Both the position numbers and the translations under genes were made by a program. Shown piece after piece: positions 7,484 to 7,713 of a stretch of 7,713 nucleotides of DNA. The notes under the pieces were generated by a model. It worked only from the letters and a program-made list of their open reading frames with translations. It did no database searches and was not told where the DNA came from. Source of the stretch: Micrococcaceae bacterium UBA6021 (lineage in GTDB: Bacteria; Actinomycetota; Actinomycetes; Actinomycetales; Micrococcaceae); the NCBI GenBank assembly GCA_002427975.1, contig DIZT01000116.1, positions 2,297 to 10,009 of the forward strand. Direction: 5' to 3'. The stretch's first letter is position 1. Every line of letters starts with the position of its first letter.

Positions 7484-7713
7484 TGGCGCTCAGCGCCCTG
7501 GACCTGTTCTCCGTTGGCATCGGGCCGTCGTCGTCACACACGGTCGGCCCGATGCGGGCGGCGAAACTGTTCGCGGACGGGCTCAAGGGCGGCGGGCTCC
7601 TGAGCTCAACCACCCGGGTCCAGGCCGAGCTGTTCGGCTCGCTCGGTGCCACCGGCCGGGGCCACGGCTCCGATAAGGCGGTGGTGCTGGGCCTGCAGGG
7701 CCTGGACCCGGAG
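7483..7713 (+). CDS. sdaA: L-serine ammonia-lyase, 5' part (cut by window edge)
   Basis: Only the first 77 residues are visible. They contain [20 protein letters not shown] (9-28) and [21 protein letters not shown] (50-70), signature segments of the beta domain of single-chain, iron-sulfur L-serine dehydratases. The enzyme deaminates L-serine to pyruvate and ammonia. The cysteines that hold the 4Fe-4S cluster lie in the alpha domain, beyond the edge, so completeness cannot be judged. The ATG at 7483 shares its A with the soxG TGA stop, with GAGGTG 5 bases upstream, so it is probably translated by coupling. Its place in the operon suggests it drains the serine made by GlyA into central metabolism. 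Confidence 0.93.
   Translation, partial: MALSALDLFSVGIGPSSSHTVGPMRAAKLFADGLKGGGLLSSTTRVQAELFGSLGATGRGHGSDKAVVLGLQGLDPE

Overview
This GC-rich window looks like the chromosome of an actinobacterium, most likely Arthrobacter or a close relative in the Micrococcaceae. That rests on the strong G/C preference at third codon positions, the gene order and the protein sequences; no 16S or other marker gene is present. The window holds one nearly complete catabolic operon for sarcosine (N-methylglycine) with a divergently transcribed regulator.

Layout: positions 1-115 are a non-coding convergent end with a repeat-built hairpin. A GntR/FCD-family regulator lies on the minus strand (116-787). A 157-base divergent intergenic region (788-944) carries promoter-like elements and a perfect 14-bp palindrome, the probable operator. 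The plus-strand operon follows without a break to the window end: glyA (945-2324), soxB (2321-3541), soxD (3569-3892), soxA (3889-6855), soxG (6848-7483) and the start of sdaA (7483 to the edge). Most junctions overlap by 1-8 bases, so the genes look co-transcribed and translationally coupled. There is no gene-free stretch above 300 bases.

How the genes work together: SoxBDAG form the heterotetrameric sarcosine oxidase, which demethylates sarcosine to glycine, passes electrons to O2 (giving H2O2) and captures the methyl carbon as 5,10-methylene-tetrahydrofolate. GlyA can condense that glycine with that methylene-THF to make serine and free THF. SdaA then deaminates serine to pyruvate and ammonia. 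The operon therefore encodes a folate-balanced route from sarcosine to pyruvate, the lower part of glycine betaine/choline/creatinine degradation. The regulator probably controls it through the shared intergenic operator; its ligand cannot be read from the sequence.

I found no sign of a wholly new system. The points most worth a second look are the operator/promoter arrangement, the repeat hairpin at the left end and the extended C-terminus of GlyA.
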